From: an uncultured Bacteroidia bacterium
Lineage (GTDB): Bacteria; Bacteroidota; Bacteroidia; NS11-12g; UBA955
Reading direction: 5' to 3'
NCBI GenBank assembly: GCA_943788195.1
Contig: CALSPH010000002.1
Coordinates: forward strand, 1-64,000
DNA: 64,000 bases
Shown here piece by piece: positions 33,665-43,169 of the stretch. The notes beneath the pieces are model-generated. The model ran no database searches, had not been told where the DNA came from, and saw nothing but the letters and a program-made list of their open reading frames with translations. The first letter of the stretch is position 1. Each line of letters starts with the position of its first letter. The translations under genes and the position numbers were made by a program.

Positions 33665-35020
33665 ATGCATCAAATAGACTCAAAAATTAGACCTCGCCTG
33701 ATACAAGGTGATAAGAGCATCACAGATGTAAGTAACGATATTTGCAGACCCATTGAAAACAAAGCTACAGCTGCTTGGAAATTGGGTTTTGGAATTTCAT
33801 TGCTTTTTCTTGCTTTATTAGGCGGAACATTATTTTGGACCACATGGACTGGAATTGGTGTTTGGCATTTGAATAACACCGTAATGTGGGGTTGGGATAT
33901 TACTAACTTTGTATTTTGGGTTGGTATTGGACACGCAGGAACGTTGATTTCTGCAATTCTTCTTCTCTTTAGACAAAAATGGAGAATGTCCATCAATCGA
34001 TCTGCTGAGGCAATGACCATTTTTGCGGTAATGTGTGCGGCAGTCTTTCCATTATTTCACATGGGTCGGATTTGGGTTGGAATGTACTGGGTATTGCCAT
34101 TACCAAACGCATTCGGTTCTCTTTGGGTTAACTTTAACTCTCCCCTACTTTGGGATGTATTTGCGATTACCACATACTTCACGGTATCCTTATTATTCTG
34201 GTATTTAGGAATGATTCCTGATATAGCAACAGTTAGAGATCGGGCAAAAACCAAATCAAGAAAATTCTGGTACGGATTCTTTTCTATGGGTTGGAATGGC
34301 AGTGCACGTTCATGGCATCGATATGAAATTGTTTCTTTAATCCTTGCAGGTATATCTACCCCACTGGTACTATCGGTTCACACCATTGTATCCATGGATT
34401 TTGCGACATCCGTTGTTCCAGGTTGGCATACAACTATTTTCCCTCCCTACTTTGTGGCGGGGGCAATTTTTTCTGGATTTGGAATGGTACTAACCCTTTT
34501 GGTTATAGCTAGAAAGGTGATGAACTATGAAGACTATATCACCATTGGTCACTTAGAAGCAATGGCCAAAGTGGTTATGTTGACGGGTACTTTAGTAGGT
34601 ATTGCATACTTAACAGAATTCTTTATCGCTGCTTATTCTGGGGTAGTTTACGAACAATATGCATTTATCAATAGAGCCACTGGACCTTATTGGTGGGCAT
34701 ATGCTACCATGATGTCATGTAACCTACTTGCACCCCAAGTATTTTGGTTTAAATGGTGTAGAACTACCCCTTGGTTCTTATTTATGATGTCTATCATTGT
34801 AAATATCGGGATGTGGTTTGAGCGTTTTGTAATTATCGTGACCTCATTGCACAGAGAATACTTACCATCAAGATGGGCAATGTATGTACCCAGTTGGGTT
34901 GAGGTGGGAATCTTCCTAGGAACGATGGGGCTGTTTTTCACCTGCTTCTTCCTCTTTGCGAAATTCTTGCCGGTGATTAATATGTCTGAGGTTAAATCAA
35001 TTTTGAAGAGCAGAGAATAA
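33665..35020 (+). CDS. actC: Alternative complex III subunit ActC, NrfD/PsrC-type membrane protein
   Basis: A 451-residue integral membrane protein with about ten transmembrane helices (first at about 38-58, last at about 415-440). NrfD/PsrC-like subunits bind quinol and face the ActB iron-sulfur domain. Recognisable stretches include [38 protein letters not shown] and the repeated WYG/WHRYE loop. The C-terminal sequence [17 protein letters not shown] is typical of ActC. It is in the operon, 37 bases after actB. Confidence 0.95.
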   Translation: MHQIDSKIRPRLIQGDKSITDVSNDICRPIENKATAAWKLGFGISLLFLALLGGTLFWTTWTGIGVWHLNNTVMWGWDITNFVFWVGIGHAGTLISAILLLFRQKWRMSINRSAEAMTIFAVMCAAVFPLFHMGRIWVGMYWVLPLPNAFGSLWVNFNSPLLWDVFAITTYFTVSLLFWYLGMIPDIATVRDRAKTKSRKFWYGFFSMGWNGSARSWHRYEIVSLILAGISTPLVLSVHTIVSMDFATSVVPGWHTTIFPPYFVAGAIFSGFGMVLTLLVIARKVMNYEDYITIGHLEAMAKVVMLTGTLVGIAYLTEFFIAAYSGVVYEQYAFINRATGPYWWAYATMMSCNLLAPQVFWFKWCRTTPWFLFMMSIIVNIGMWFERFVIIVTSLHREYLPSRWAMYVPSWVEVGIFLGTMGLFFTCFFLFAKFLPVINMSEVKSILKSRE

Positions 35021-35040
35021 ATATAATAAAAGAGAGTATT

Positions 35041-35958
35041 ATGAGTTTAAAGGTTTTATACGCAATTTATGAAGAAGGAGATGATCTTCTTCATGCAGTA
35101 GAAACAGTGCGTGGTAAAGGAATGGATGTAGTAGATTGCTACACTCCTTATCCTGTTCACGGACTGGATAATGTAATGGGAATTAAACGTTCTCGCTTAC
35201 CCATTGCTGCTTTTTGTTTTGCAATGCTTGGATTGGCATCAGCGATAAGCTTACAATATTTTACTATGGGATATGATTGGCCAATGATTATTGGGGGTAA
35301 ACCATATTCAGGTCTTCCATCATGGATACCAGTATGTTTTGAGCTAAGTATTTTATTTACTGCATATGGCATGGGGATTACCTTCTTTATTAAAAGTAGA
35401 ATGCTACACGGTATGGAAGCAGATATCAAGGATATTAGACAAACAGATAACCGTTTGGTTATGGCTATTGATGTTAGCGATACAGATGATACATCGGGCT
35501 TAGAAAGTTTATTGAAAGAAACCAAGGCTACGGAAATAAAAAAACCCTATCAAGAAACTGTTGAAGCTGTTAAAACTGAAACTCCAAAAGTACCGGTTGA
35601 AAAAGTAAAGGCAGCACCTGTTAAAAAGGCAGCACCTAAAACGAAAGCAAAAAGCAGCAGTGTTGCTTCAAAAAAATCCTCAGAAATTACTGAAGAAGAA
35701 AAAGGGGAAAAAATCAATCTTCTCTTAGGTAAGATTGGTAAAGCAAGCGGATCAGTTAATGACGACCTTAAATTGGTGAAAGGGATTGGTCCTGTATTTG
35801 AAAGGAATTTGAATAGCATTGGCATTCGATCATTTGAACAAATTTCAAAGATGGATTCAGAAACAATTAAATTGGTTGAAGAAATCACTCGATATTTTCC
35901 GGGAAAAATTGAACGCGAAAATTGGATTGAGCAAGCCTTAGAATTAATGAAGAAATAA
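35041..35958 (+). CDS. actD: Alternative complex III subunit ActD with fused C-terminal HhH-like domain
   Basis: Residues 1-170 are the normal ActD (DUF3341): LYAIYEEGDDLLHAVETVR, two transmembrane helices (about 55-75 and 100-122) and an amphipathic end. The protein is longer than usual. A Lys/Ala/Pro-rich linker (about 175-240, KAAPVKKAAPKTKAKSSS) leads to about 60 residues (245-303) reading DDLKLVKGIGPVFERNLNS, IRSFEQISKMD and WIEQALELMKK. This is the helix-hairpin-helix-like module seen as an appendage on NADH dehydrogenase subunits and ribosomal protein L21. Its role on a respiratory complex is unknown; a cytoplasmic contact site is an inference. The boundary is in frame and there is no sign of error. 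Confidence 0.9.
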   Translation: MSLKVLYAIYEEGDDLLHAVETVRGKGMDVVDCYTPYPVHGLDNVMGIKRSRLPIAAFCFAMLGLASAISLQYFTMGYDWPMIIGGKPYSGLPSWIPVCFELSILFTAYGMGITFFIKSRMLHGMEADIKDIRQTDNRLVMAIDVSDTDDTSGLESLLKETKATEIKKPYQETVEAVKTETPKVPVEKVKAAPVKKAAPKTKAKSSSVASKKSSEITEEEKGEKINLLLGKIGKASGSVNDDLKLVKGIGPVFERNLNSIGIRSFEQISKMDSETIKLVEEITRYFPGKIERENWIEQALELMKK

Positions 35959-35966
35959 GTAGTGTA

Positions 35967-36662
35967 ATGAAAAACATTAAAAAATTATTATATCTCTCAC
36001 CAATTGCATTGCTAATGGTAGGTTGTGCAGGAGGAAACAATCCTGGTATTGAATATGCCCCTGATATGTATGACTCCAAAGGTTATGAGCCTTACAATCA
36101 ATTGGATTCTAACACCTTAAACGAATACGGTGCAAATGTTAGAAGACCTGTTGATGGAACCGTTGCACTTGGAAAAGCAGATTATGCTTATGCACTCCCG
36201 AATACTGGAGAAGGATATGAGAGATCAGCAACAGAAGTAAGTATGCCTGCAGGCTTGGCTGATGCAGAATGCGAAGGAAAAAGGCTATACATCATGTATT
36301 GCTCACCATGTCACGGTGTAGAAGGTAAAAATGATGGCAATATTTTTAAACGTGCTTCATATCTTAAACCTGGTGCTTGGGGCGATGGATATCAAAATGA
36401 TTACATCAAGAATTTAGCAGATGGCCAAATCTATCATACCCTCGTATACGGTAAAAATAACATGGGGAGTCATGCAAGTGTATTGACGCCTACTCAAAGA
36501 TGGCAAGTAATTGCTTACGTAAGACAACTTAGTAATGGAAATGTAGATTGCGATGGTTCTGTAGTAGTTTCAACAGATAGTGTATCTATGGCTTCAGATG
36601 TTACTGCAGAAGATGTACAAAGTGAAGTTTCAGATTCAACAAAAAATGAAGAGGTACATTAA
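35967..36662 (+). CDS. actE: Alternative complex III subunit ActE, monoheme cytochrome c lipoprotein
   Basis: A 231-residue lipoprotein (leader ending LLMVGC at about 16-21) with one heme site, CSPCH (about 112-116), in a class I cytochrome fold. The distal Met is probably in YGKNNMGSHA. ActE mediates electron exit from the complex to a soluble carrier or an oxidase. The C-terminal 40 residues are Ser/Asp/Glu/Val-rich and unstructured. Spacing to actD is eight bases. Confidence 0.93.
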   Translation: MKNIKKLLYLSPIALLMVGCAGGNNPGIEYAPDMYDSKGYEPYNQLDSNTLNEYGANVRRPVDGTVALGKADYAYALPNTGEGYERSATEVSMPAGLADAECEGKRLYIMYCSPCHGVEGKNDGNIFKRASYLKPGAWGDGYQNDYIKNLADGQIYHTLVYGKNNMGSHASVLTPTQRWQVIAYVRQLSNGNVDCDGSVVVSTDSVSMASDVTAEDVQSEVSDSTKNEEVH

Positions 36663-36691
36663 CTTTTATTAAATAATTAAAGCATAATAAG

Positions 36692-38287
36692 ATGGGAAAT
36701 CACCAATTGAATATAGAGCAGGAAAGATACAGCATCCCTAAAAAGACGAAAACCTTTTTAATGGGCATGATTCTAGTCGGGTTAATTTTATCTATTATCG
36801 GATTTTTTGCCATTCCACGTGGTGAACACCACGATGAAAAAGAAGGGCATGCATCAGTTGAAACACATGAGACTTTACATGCAGGAATGCAAGCAACTGA
36901 AGAACATGATGTTGAGGAACATGCAACCGATGATACTGAAGCAAATCATGCTGAAACACATGATGAAGATGGAACCGATGAGCATGCAACGGATGAAACG
37001 GAAGAACATGCTGCAGGAGCGCATGAAACAGATGAAATAGCCGCACACAATGATCAACAAAATGAAATTGTAGGTGATGTAGTGGGTACTAAGATCGATT
37101 GTGGTGTTGCTGGATGTCCAGACCCTGCGCATAACCACCACGCGCACAATGCTGGTGGGGCTCACGGTGACCATCATGCGAAACCTTGGTACACACGCGT
37201 TTATACTGCCTTATTAATGAACAGCTATTATATCCTATTGATTTCATTAGGTGGTTTATTCTTTTACTGCGTGCAATATGTAGCCAATGCCGGTTGGGCA
37301 ACAGCTTTACTTCGTATACCCCAAGGGATGTATTCGTTCTTTATCATTCCAGCTGTAGTGGTTATGCTTGTTGTGTACTTTGCGGGTGGAGATATTTACC
37401 ACTGGGTTGCTTATCAAGCGCAAAACATACTGCCTGGTGAAGAAGGGTTTGATAAAATTTTACACGGTAAGAAATGGTTCTTGAATAAACAATTTGTGTT
37501 TGGTGTAGTGCCTGCCTGTATGGTAATTTGGTATATCATTGGAATGCGTTTAAAGGCACTAGCAAATAAAGAAGATAAAGAAGGCGGTACTTGGAGTTTT
37601 TCTAAAAGTATCCGTAGCTCAGCAGCGTTTATGGTCTTGTTTGGATTTACCTTTTCATTCTTGGCATGGTTAGTTATCATGTCTATTGATGCACATTGGT
37701 TCTCCACTATCTTTGGTATCTATCACTTTGCAATCCTTTGGGTTTCTAGTTTATCTGTAATCATGTTGATTGCATTACACCTAAGAAGAAATGGATATAT
37801 TAAAATATTGAAAGACGATCACATTCATGATTTAGCTAAATTTATGTTTGCCTTCTCCGTTTTCTGGATGTACATATGGATCGCTCAATACTTATTGATC
37901 TGGTATGCAAATATTCCTGAAGAGTCTATTTACTACACCATGAGACAAGATTCTAGCTACCATTTTTTCTTTGTCATTAACGTAGTCATCAACTTTATCG
38001 CCCCTTTCCTGCTGTTTATGACGCGTGACGGTAAACGAAATCCAAAAATCATAACGTTTGTGGCTATTGCGATACTCGTGGGTCATTGGAATGATTTATA
38101 CCTAAGTATTTACCCAGGGGTTTTCAATGGTGAATTTATATCTCCTGGTTTAATGGAAATTGGATTATTCCTTGTGTTTGGTGGAATATTTGTTTGGTGG
38201 ACATTGGCTGCTATTGCAAAACGCAATTTAATTGCAATTAATCATCCATATATTGAAGAAAGTGCAACACACGATGTAGGTGTATAA
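36692..38287 (+). CDS. actF: Alternative complex III subunit ActF with His/acid-rich insertion
   Basis: A 531-residue integral membrane subunit related to ActC, with about ten helices. Helix 1 is at about 21-42 (TFLMGMILVGLILSIIGFF) and helix 2 starts near 178. Between them an insertion of about 120 residues (about 47-165) is packed with His, Glu, Asp, Ala and Thr (HHDEKEGHASVETHE, HAETHDEDGTDEHAT, HNHHAHNAGGAHGDHH) and a CGVAGC pair. By topology it faces the periplasm. The core after 178 is ordinary ActF. It is the last gene of the operon, followed by a terminator. Confidence 0.93.
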   Translation: MGNHQLNIEQERYSIPKKTKTFLMGMILVGLILSIIGFFAIPRGEHHDEKEGHASVETHETLHAGMQATEEHDVEEHATDDTEANHAETHDEDGTDEHATDETEEHAAGAHETDEIAAHNDQQNEIVGDVVGTKIDCGVAGCPDPAHNHHAHNAGGAHGDHHAKPWYTRVYTALLMNSYYILLISLGGLFFYCVQYVANAGWATALLRIPQGMYSFFIIPAVVVMLVVYFAGGDIYHWVAYQAQNILPGEEGFDKILHGKKWFLNKQFVFGVVPACMVIWYIIGMRLKALANKEDKEGGTWSFSKSIRSSAAFMVLFGFTFSFLAWLVIMSIDAHWFSTIFGIYHFAILWVSSLSVIMLIALHLRRNGYIKILKDDHIHDLAKFMFAFSVFWMYIWIAQYLLIWYANIPEESIYYTMRQDSSYHFFFVINVVINFIAPFLLFMTRDGKRNPKIITFVAIAILVGHWNDLYLSIYPGVFNGEFISPGLMEIGLFLVFGGIFVWWTLAAIAKRNLIAINHPYIEESATHDVGV

Positions 38288-38307
38288 TCAATCCGATTAA
38301 CAATAAT

Positions 38308-38343
38308 AAAAAAAGCGCTCTGAAATCAGAGCGCTTTTTTTTG
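38308..38343. terminator. Strong terminator after the act operon
   Basis: AAAAGCGCTCTGA (38311-38323) pairs perfectly with TCAGAGCGCTTTT (38326-38338) around a two-base loop, followed by Ts on the plus strand and preceded by As. It serves actF and, from the other side, rnz. Confidence 0.92.
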
Positions 38344-38359
38344 GTTTAATTTTTATTAA

Positions 38360-39280
38360 CTATTGTATGGAAAAGACTTGCCCCTGTTCGGCAATCTGTG
38401 TTGATTCAAACACCTGCTTCGCTTCAATCAAGAATTCATCCAGTTCATCGTAACGCGATGAAAAATGCCCAATAAGTAAATCCCTTACTTGGCCTTTAAG
38501 CGCAATAGTCGCTGCTTGGTTTGCGGTGGCATGGAAGGTTTCACTAGCACGAATGGATTTAGCCTCCAAGAAAGTGGCTTCATGATACAGTAAATCTACA
38601 CCACGGATATAATTCACCAATTCATCAAAATATGCAGTATCTGAGCAATATGCATAGGATTTCCATTGCTCCTCTTTATCCGTTAACTCAGCATTCATAT
38701 AATTCATTGTGTCATCTGCATAGTCCATCCCTTTACCTATTTGACTCCAGGCACTTTGGGGGATTCCTAATAACTTAATTTTATCCAATTTCAAATGATA
38801 CGTTTGTTTGTGATAGGTAAACCGGTAACCCCAACAAGGAATTCGATGTTGTAATGGAAAAGACTCCAATTTAAGCCCGCCTTGTTCCAACAAGGTAACC
38901 TTCTCTTTCACACCATCAGTATGGATAAACTCAATTGCATAGCTCATTTGGTAACCTCCTTGATTAATATGCGCTTTCACAAGGGACTCTAAACTACTTG
39001 GCCCTACGATATACAATGGTTTAGATCGCTGATCCATGGACATAGAGGAAAGCAATCCAAACAACCCCAAATAATGATCGCCATGCATATGCGTGATAAC
39101 AATTCCTTCTAATTTAGATCGCTTTAATCCCATTCGCATTAACCGAAATTGGGTGCCTTCGCCACAATCAACTAACCAATGATGCCCTTCCGTTGAAAGG
39201 TATTGAGCGGCAGGATACCGCGTTTTATGGGGAGAAGCACTCCCATTTCCTATTATGGTAATATCAAAATCTAACTTCAC
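38360..39280 (-). CDS. rnz: Ribonuclease Z
   Basis: A 306-residue metallo-beta-lactamase-fold endonuclease that trims the 3' end of tRNA precursors. The zinc motif is THMHGDHYLGL (about 63-73). Further ligands are in YCSDTAY, HEATF and the C-terminal IGHFSSRYDELDEF with the conserved His. Length matches the short-form RNase Z. The start is a GTG at 39280. It diverges from the SDR gene. Confidence 0.94.
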   Translation of the reverse strand: MKLDFDITIIGNGSASPHKTRYPAAQYLSTEGHHWLVDCGEGTQFRLMRMGLKRSKLEGIVITHMHGDHYLGLFGLLSSMSMDQRSKPLYIVGPSSLESLVKAHINQGGYQMSYAIEFIHTDGVKEKVTLLEQGGLKLESFPLQHRIPCWGYRFTYHKQTYHLKLDKIKLLGIPQSAWSQIGKGMDYADDTMNYMNAELTDKEEQWKSYAYCSDTAYFDELVNYIRGVDLLYHEATFLEAKSIRASETFHATANQAATIALKGQVRDLLIGHFSSRYDELDEFLIEAKQVFESTQIAEQGQVFSIQ

Positions 39281-39357
39281 GCTTTGTCTTCTTTATGTCT
39301 TTAGAATACGCTGAAAAATTAGGACTTATTTTCTATAGATAATTGCTTTGCCGCCTT

Positions 39358-39365
39358 TATTTTTG
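39358..39365 (+). promoter_or_regulatory. Promoter -7 box for the SDR gene
   Basis: TATTTTTG matches TAnnTTTG and ends six bases before the ATG at 39372, so the transcript should have almost no leader. It excludes the in-frame TTG at 39348. Confidence 0.55.
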
Positions 39366-39371
39366 GAATTA

Positions 39372-40142
39372 ATGTCAACAACTAAAAAAACAGCCTTAAT
39401 TACAGGTGCCAGTGCCGGTATAGGTGCAGCCTGTGCCGAAATATTTGCCAAAAACAACTACAATCTGGTTCTTCTTGCACGCAGGACAGAGAAATTAGAT
39501 CAAGTTAAAACGGAATTGGAATCCAAGTATGGGGTAGCCATTTTTAGTTATACCCTGGATGTTAGAAATCAGAATGAAATTGAATCATTCATTAACAATC
39601 TTCCTTCTGAATTCTCGAATCTAAATGTCTTAGTTAACAACGCTGGACTTGCAGCGGGGCTCTCTACTTTGGAAAATGGTTCCATTGATCATTGGGATCG
39701 CATGATTGACACCAATATCAAAGGGTTGATAATGATGAGTAAAGCTTGTATTCCTTTGTTAAAAACACAAGAGAACCCTCACATCATAAATATCGGGAGC
39801 ATTGCAGGAAAAGAAGTCTATATGAATGGTAACGTTTATTGTGCAACGAAGCATGCAGTGGATGCATTAACGCAAAGCATGCGTTTGGAATTGAGCGAAT
39901 ATCCAATTAAAGTTACCGGAGTGCATCCGGGTGCAGTTGAAACCGAATTTAGTATTGTGCGTTTTGACGGTGATGAGAATCGAGCAGGTCAGGTTTATCA
40001 AGGATATGATAATCTACTTGCAGAAGATATCGCAGAAGCGGTATTTTGGGCAGTAAGTAGACCCAGTCGGGTTAACATCAATGACCTTGTGATTATGCCA
40101 ACAGCCCAACCTAGAGCTGGCGTTATTCACAGGAAATCTTAA
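39372..40142 (+). CDS. Short-chain dehydrogenase/reductase (YdfG-like)
   Basis: A 256-residue classical SDR. The cofactor loop is TGASAGIGAAC (about 11-21), NNAG is near residue 90, the catalytic Ser is in NIGSIAGK, and Tyr-x-x-x-Lys is YCATKHA (about 156-162). The sequence NIKGLIMMSKACIPLL and the C-terminal region resemble YdfG, an NADP-dependent 3-hydroxy acid (serine, malonic semialdehyde) dehydrogenase. Substrate assignment is tentative. Confidence 0.88.
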   Translation: MSTTKKTALITGASAGIGAACAEIFAKNNYNLVLLARRTEKLDQVKTELESKYGVAIFSYTLDVRNQNEIESFINNLPSEFSNLNVLVNNAGLAAGLSTLENGSIDHWDRMIDTNIKGLIMMSKACIPLLKTQENPHIINIGSIAGKEVYMNGNVYCATKHAVDALTQSMRLELSEYPIKVTGVHPGAVETEFSIVRFDGDENRAGQVYQGYDNLLAEDIAEAVFWAVSRPSRVNINDLVIMPTAQPRAGVIHRKS

Positions 40143-40214
40143 AAAGTGTATATTAACTCTACCCAGCCGGGTTTAATGCCATATTTTGCCTTCACATGTT
40201 AATAATGGGCCCTT

Positions 40215-41096
40215 TTATTCTGTTTTGAACTTCCCTTTTAATTCCTTGTTCCCAATTTTATTAAAATCGTTCAAATGATCAGAGTATTTCCAAACTCCTT
40301 TGCGGTATTGATAAAAGTCATATGAGCCATCCGGTGTATAGTATTCAAAATTGCCCTTCTTCTGCCATCGCACTGGAACCAAATGACTAATCACGAGAAT
40401 TTTTTCATCCTTCTCTACGCGGCAAACCATGCTGGCTTCTGATGCATAGTTAAAAATCAACCGTGACTTGGGTCGACTGAATGCATTTTTCTCAAAGAAA
40501 ATAGGTTTCCCAAATTGGGGTCCTTCTTTTTTATCAATATACAATACTTCAACGATTCGTTGGTCTAAATATGGTGTTGCACCGTGGTAACCCGTGAGAA
40601 TATAATAGCATTTACGTTTATATTTATAGGTATAAATACCATAGTAAAGGGCTGGAATCCATTGATCTGGTGATAATGTTTGAAATGAAGTATCTACTGC
40701 GGTTTTAGAAGGTTCTAAGGGGTATAGGAACTCATCATAATACTGCGGATTGAGTTGTAGTATCCCGAAAACGGTATAAAAGCCTGTATCATTAAAGTAA
40801 TTCCAGGTAAAGAGTCGCACACGCTCATCCTCTGAACTTTGAATGGATACGGTTTTAAAGCTATCAAATTTCAAAATAAAACTCTCTTCAAAGCTTAATA
40901 TCTCTTCCAAGCTATCATTCAGCCACTGGGCGGTTTGTAAGCGCACACCTTGATTTGCTGATAATGTTAAACTATCCGCTGCTTTGGCAACTCGATTTAA
41001 TCGGTACTGTAAATGTTCAAGAATTGAATCATCCTGCTTGGACACCAACGTTGATGAGCACAAGAGTAGTAAACCGATTATTAGACTTTTCCGCAT
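40215..41096 (-). CDS. Conserved secreted protein of unknown function
   Basis: A 293-residue protein starting MRKSLIIGLLLLCSSTLVS, a signal peptide with a possible lipobox (LLLLCSS). The mature part begins with a helical stretch (about 25-75, LEHLQYRLNRVAKAADS) and continues as mixed strands: WNYFNDTGFYTVFGILQL, YYGIYTYKYKRKCYYILTGYH, FFEKNAFSRPKSRLIFNYASE, VISHLVPVRWQKKGNFEYY. A similar arrangement is common in Bacteroidota hypothetical proteins. No catalytic motif is recognised. It lies between the SDR (convergent) and the thiolase. Confidence 0.75.
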   Translation of the reverse strand: MRKSLIIGLLLLCSSTLVSKQDDSILEHLQYRLNRVAKAADSLTLSANQGVRLQTAQWLNDSLEEILSFEESFILKFDSFKTVSIQSSEDERVRLFTWNYFNDTGFYTVFGILQLNPQYYDEFLYPLEPSKTAVDTSFQTLSPDQWIPALYYGIYTYKYKRKCYYILTGYHGATPYLDQRIVEVLYIDKKEGPQFGKPIFFEKNAFSRPKSRLIFNYASEASMVCRVEKDEKILVISHLVPVRWQKKGNFEYYTPDGSYDFYQYRKGVWKYSDHLNDFNKIGNKELKGKFKTE

Positions 41097-41139
41097 TCAA
41101 TTAGGTAACGCAAAAATGCATCCGAAATTTTATTTTGTA

Positions 41140-42312
41140 CTATACTTCAACCACAATAGCCGATGCACCACCGCCACCATTGCAAATCCCAGCTGCTCCA
41201 GTCTTTTTGCTATTTTGCTTTAAGGCATGGATAAGCGTAACCACAATTCGAGCGCCACTGGCCCCTAATGGATGGCCTAAGGAAACGGCTCCACCATTTA
41301 CATTTACAATGGAATCATCCAATTTTAGAATCTTATTATTAGCTAGACCTACTACTGCGAAAGCTTCATTGAATTCAAACAGATCAACATCTTCAATGGC
41401 AACATTCGCATGCTTGAGTGCTGCAGGCACTGCTTTTGCAGGTGCAGTGGTAAACCATTCAGGCGCTTGTTCTGCATCTGCAAATCCTTTAATAGTTGCT
41501 AATGGCGTTAAACCCAATTCTTTCGCCTTATCCGCACTCATTAATACCAATGCCGCTGCACCATCGTTCATTGTACTTGCATTTGCTGCGGTTACGGTTC
41601 CTTCTTTGCTAAAAGCTGCTCTTAACTGAGGAATCTTTTCAAATCGAACATTTTTATACTCTTCGTCTTCATCTATAATAGTTACGTTCCCTTTTCGGTC
41701 AGTGATTTCTACCGGTACTACTTCATCCTTAAATTTACCCGCTTCCCAAGCTGCTGCAGAACGTTTGTAACTTTGAATTGCAAATGCGTCTTGTTCTTCT
41801 CTTGATATTTTATATTCGGTAGCACATAAATCTGCGCAAGTCCCCATCAACGCTTCATTGTACACATCTGTTAAACCGTCATATGCAAGTCCATCTATCG
41901 CGGTGATATTTCCAAACTTCTTACCTGTTCTGGCTTGTAGATAGTGTGGAACCAAACTCATGTTTTCCATTCCACCTGCTACCACAATATCAGCATGACC
42001 AGTCATAATTTGTTGTGCAGCCAAACTAATCGATTTCATTCCACTCGCGCACACTTTATTTACCGTAGTACATCTAACTTCATCCGATAAACCTGCAAAC
42101 TTGGCAGCTTGGCGCGCTGGTGCTTGACCAACGCCTGCTTGTAAAACACAGCCAAAATATACTTCATCTACTGAACTCGGATCTAAAGAAACTTTGTCTA
42201 AAGCACCTTTTATGGCGGTTGCACCTAATTTGGGAGCTGGAACAGTGCTTAAAGAACCCATAAAACTGCCTAAAGGTGTTCTAACTGCAGAAACGATAAC
42301 TACTTCTTTCAT
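41140..42312 (-). CDS. Acetyl-CoA C-acetyltransferase (thiolase)
   Basis: A 390-residue thiolase condensing two acetyl-CoA to acetoacetyl-CoA or running the reverse cleavage. The nucleophilic Cys88 is in VNKVCASGMKS, the His in GGAVSLGHPLGASGARI, and the second Cys in GICNGGGGASA, so all catalytic residues are present. The ATG at 42312 matches the family start (KEVVIVSAVRTPLGSF). The TTG at 42333 is part of the promoter box. Probable role in short-chain acyl or ketone metabolism; degradative 3-ketoacyl-CoA activity cannot be excluded. Confidence 0.95.
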   Translation of the reverse strand: MKEVVIVSAVRTPLGSFMGSLSTVPAPKLGATAIKGALDKVSLDPSSVDEVYFGCVLQAGVGQAPARQAAKFAGLSDEVRCTTVNKVCASGMKSISLAAQQIMTGHADIVVAGGMENMSLVPHYLQARTGKKFGNITAIDGLAYDGLTDVYNEALMGTCADLCATEYKISREEQDAFAIQSYKRSAAAWEAGKFKDEVVPVEITDRKGNVTIIDEDEEYKNVRFEKIPQLRAAFSKEGTVTAANASTMNDGAAALVLMSADKAKELGLTPLATIKGFADAEQAPEWFTTAPAKAVPAALKHANVAIEDVDLFEFNEAFAVVGLANNKILKLDDSIVNVNGGAVSLGHPLGASGARIVVTLIHALKQNSKKTGAAGICNGGGGASAIVVEV

Positions 42313-42330
42313 ACTATTATTTGTTTCATG

Positions 42331-42338
42331 CAAAAGTA
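42331..42338 (-). promoter_or_regulatory. Promoter -7 box for the thiolase gene
   Basis: Reads TACTTTTG on the minus strand, 18 bases before the ATG at 42312. Confidence 0.55.
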
Positions 42339-42440
42339 CCCTTTTTGAATAGGATATAAAAAGACTGGAGTATGCAATTAATCGAATATTCTCCCAATAA
42401 AAAAAATATGCGATTTCGATTACCTTGTTTGGAAAAAAGA

Positions 42441-43169
42441 CTAAGCGCTGTTTTTGGTTAATGCCTGTAAGAGCACGTTAAAGTCTTTGGGATAATCCGC
42501 TTTCACACAAACTTCTTTGCCATCTAAGTCTTTTAATGTTAGCTCAAAAGAGTGCAATGCAAATCGTTTAATGATCGGTTGTTCCTCTCCCGTTCTATTG
42601 TAATTATACTTATGCTTAATTTGCGACAAACGCAGCAGTTTTCCTCCGTAGAGTTCATCGCCAATAATCGGGTGTCCAATGGAACTTAAGTGAATGCGTA
42701 TTTGATGCATTCGACCACTAAACAAGGTACATTCAATTAAGGAATAGCCTTTAAATGATTGCAAAGTACGGAAACTGGTTTTACTTTTTTTTCCTAAATT
42801 CTTGTTGATTCGCACGGTACGTCTTTTTTCATCAATCAAAATAGGTAACTCTACAATTTCATTATCTAATTTACTTGACCCTTGGGTTAAGGTATGATAC
42901 AACTTGCCGACTTCTTTGCGTTGAAATTGAATGCTGGCTGAACGCAACGCTTCCTCATTCTTTGCCAAAAGCATCACGCCACTGGTATATTTATCCAAAC
43001 GATGGCACAATTTCATATCCGCCTGATATAATCTCGCAAGCGATAAAATATCATCTGAGTTTTGATTACCCCGTTCTTTTAACGAAGAAATTCCAGCCGG
43101 TTTATTGATAAAAACATAATCCTCCGTCTCAAGTATGATCCAATCTTTAAAATTATTGCGTTTAGCCAT
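42441..43169 (-). CDS. RluA-family pseudouridine synthase
   Basis: A 242-residue enzyme isomerising uridine in rRNA or tRNA. The catalytic Asp is in HRLDKYTSGVMLLAKN (about 58-73), preceded by the strand VFINKPAGISS and followed by GRMHQIRIHLSSIGHPIIGD. There is no S4 domain, so it is the RluA/TruC-like short class. It starts inside the last codons of the exonuclease gene (8-base overlap), placing it at the end of the rpsP-trmD cluster. Confidence 0.92.
   Translation of the reverse strand: MAKRNNFKDWIILETEDYVFINKPAGISSLKERGNQNSDDILSLARLYQADMKLCHRLDKYTSGVMLLAKNEEALRSASIQFQRKEVGKLYHTLTQGSSKLDNEIVELPILIDEKRRTVRINKNLGKKSKTSFRTLQSFKGYSLIECTLFSGRMHQIRIHLSSIGHPIIGDELYGGKLLRLSQIKHKYNYNRTGEEQPIIKRFALHSFELTLKDLDGKEVCVKADYPKDFNVLLQALTKNSA

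Noticed and set aside
36795-37177. Antisense and alternative-frame His- and Met-rich proteins
   Set aside because: They arise from the repetitive GAT/CAT codons of the ActF insertion read in other frames.
41135-41629. 164-codon plus-strand frame opposite the thiolase
   Set aside because: Mirror of the thiolase coding sequence, which has all its catalytic residues on the other strand.
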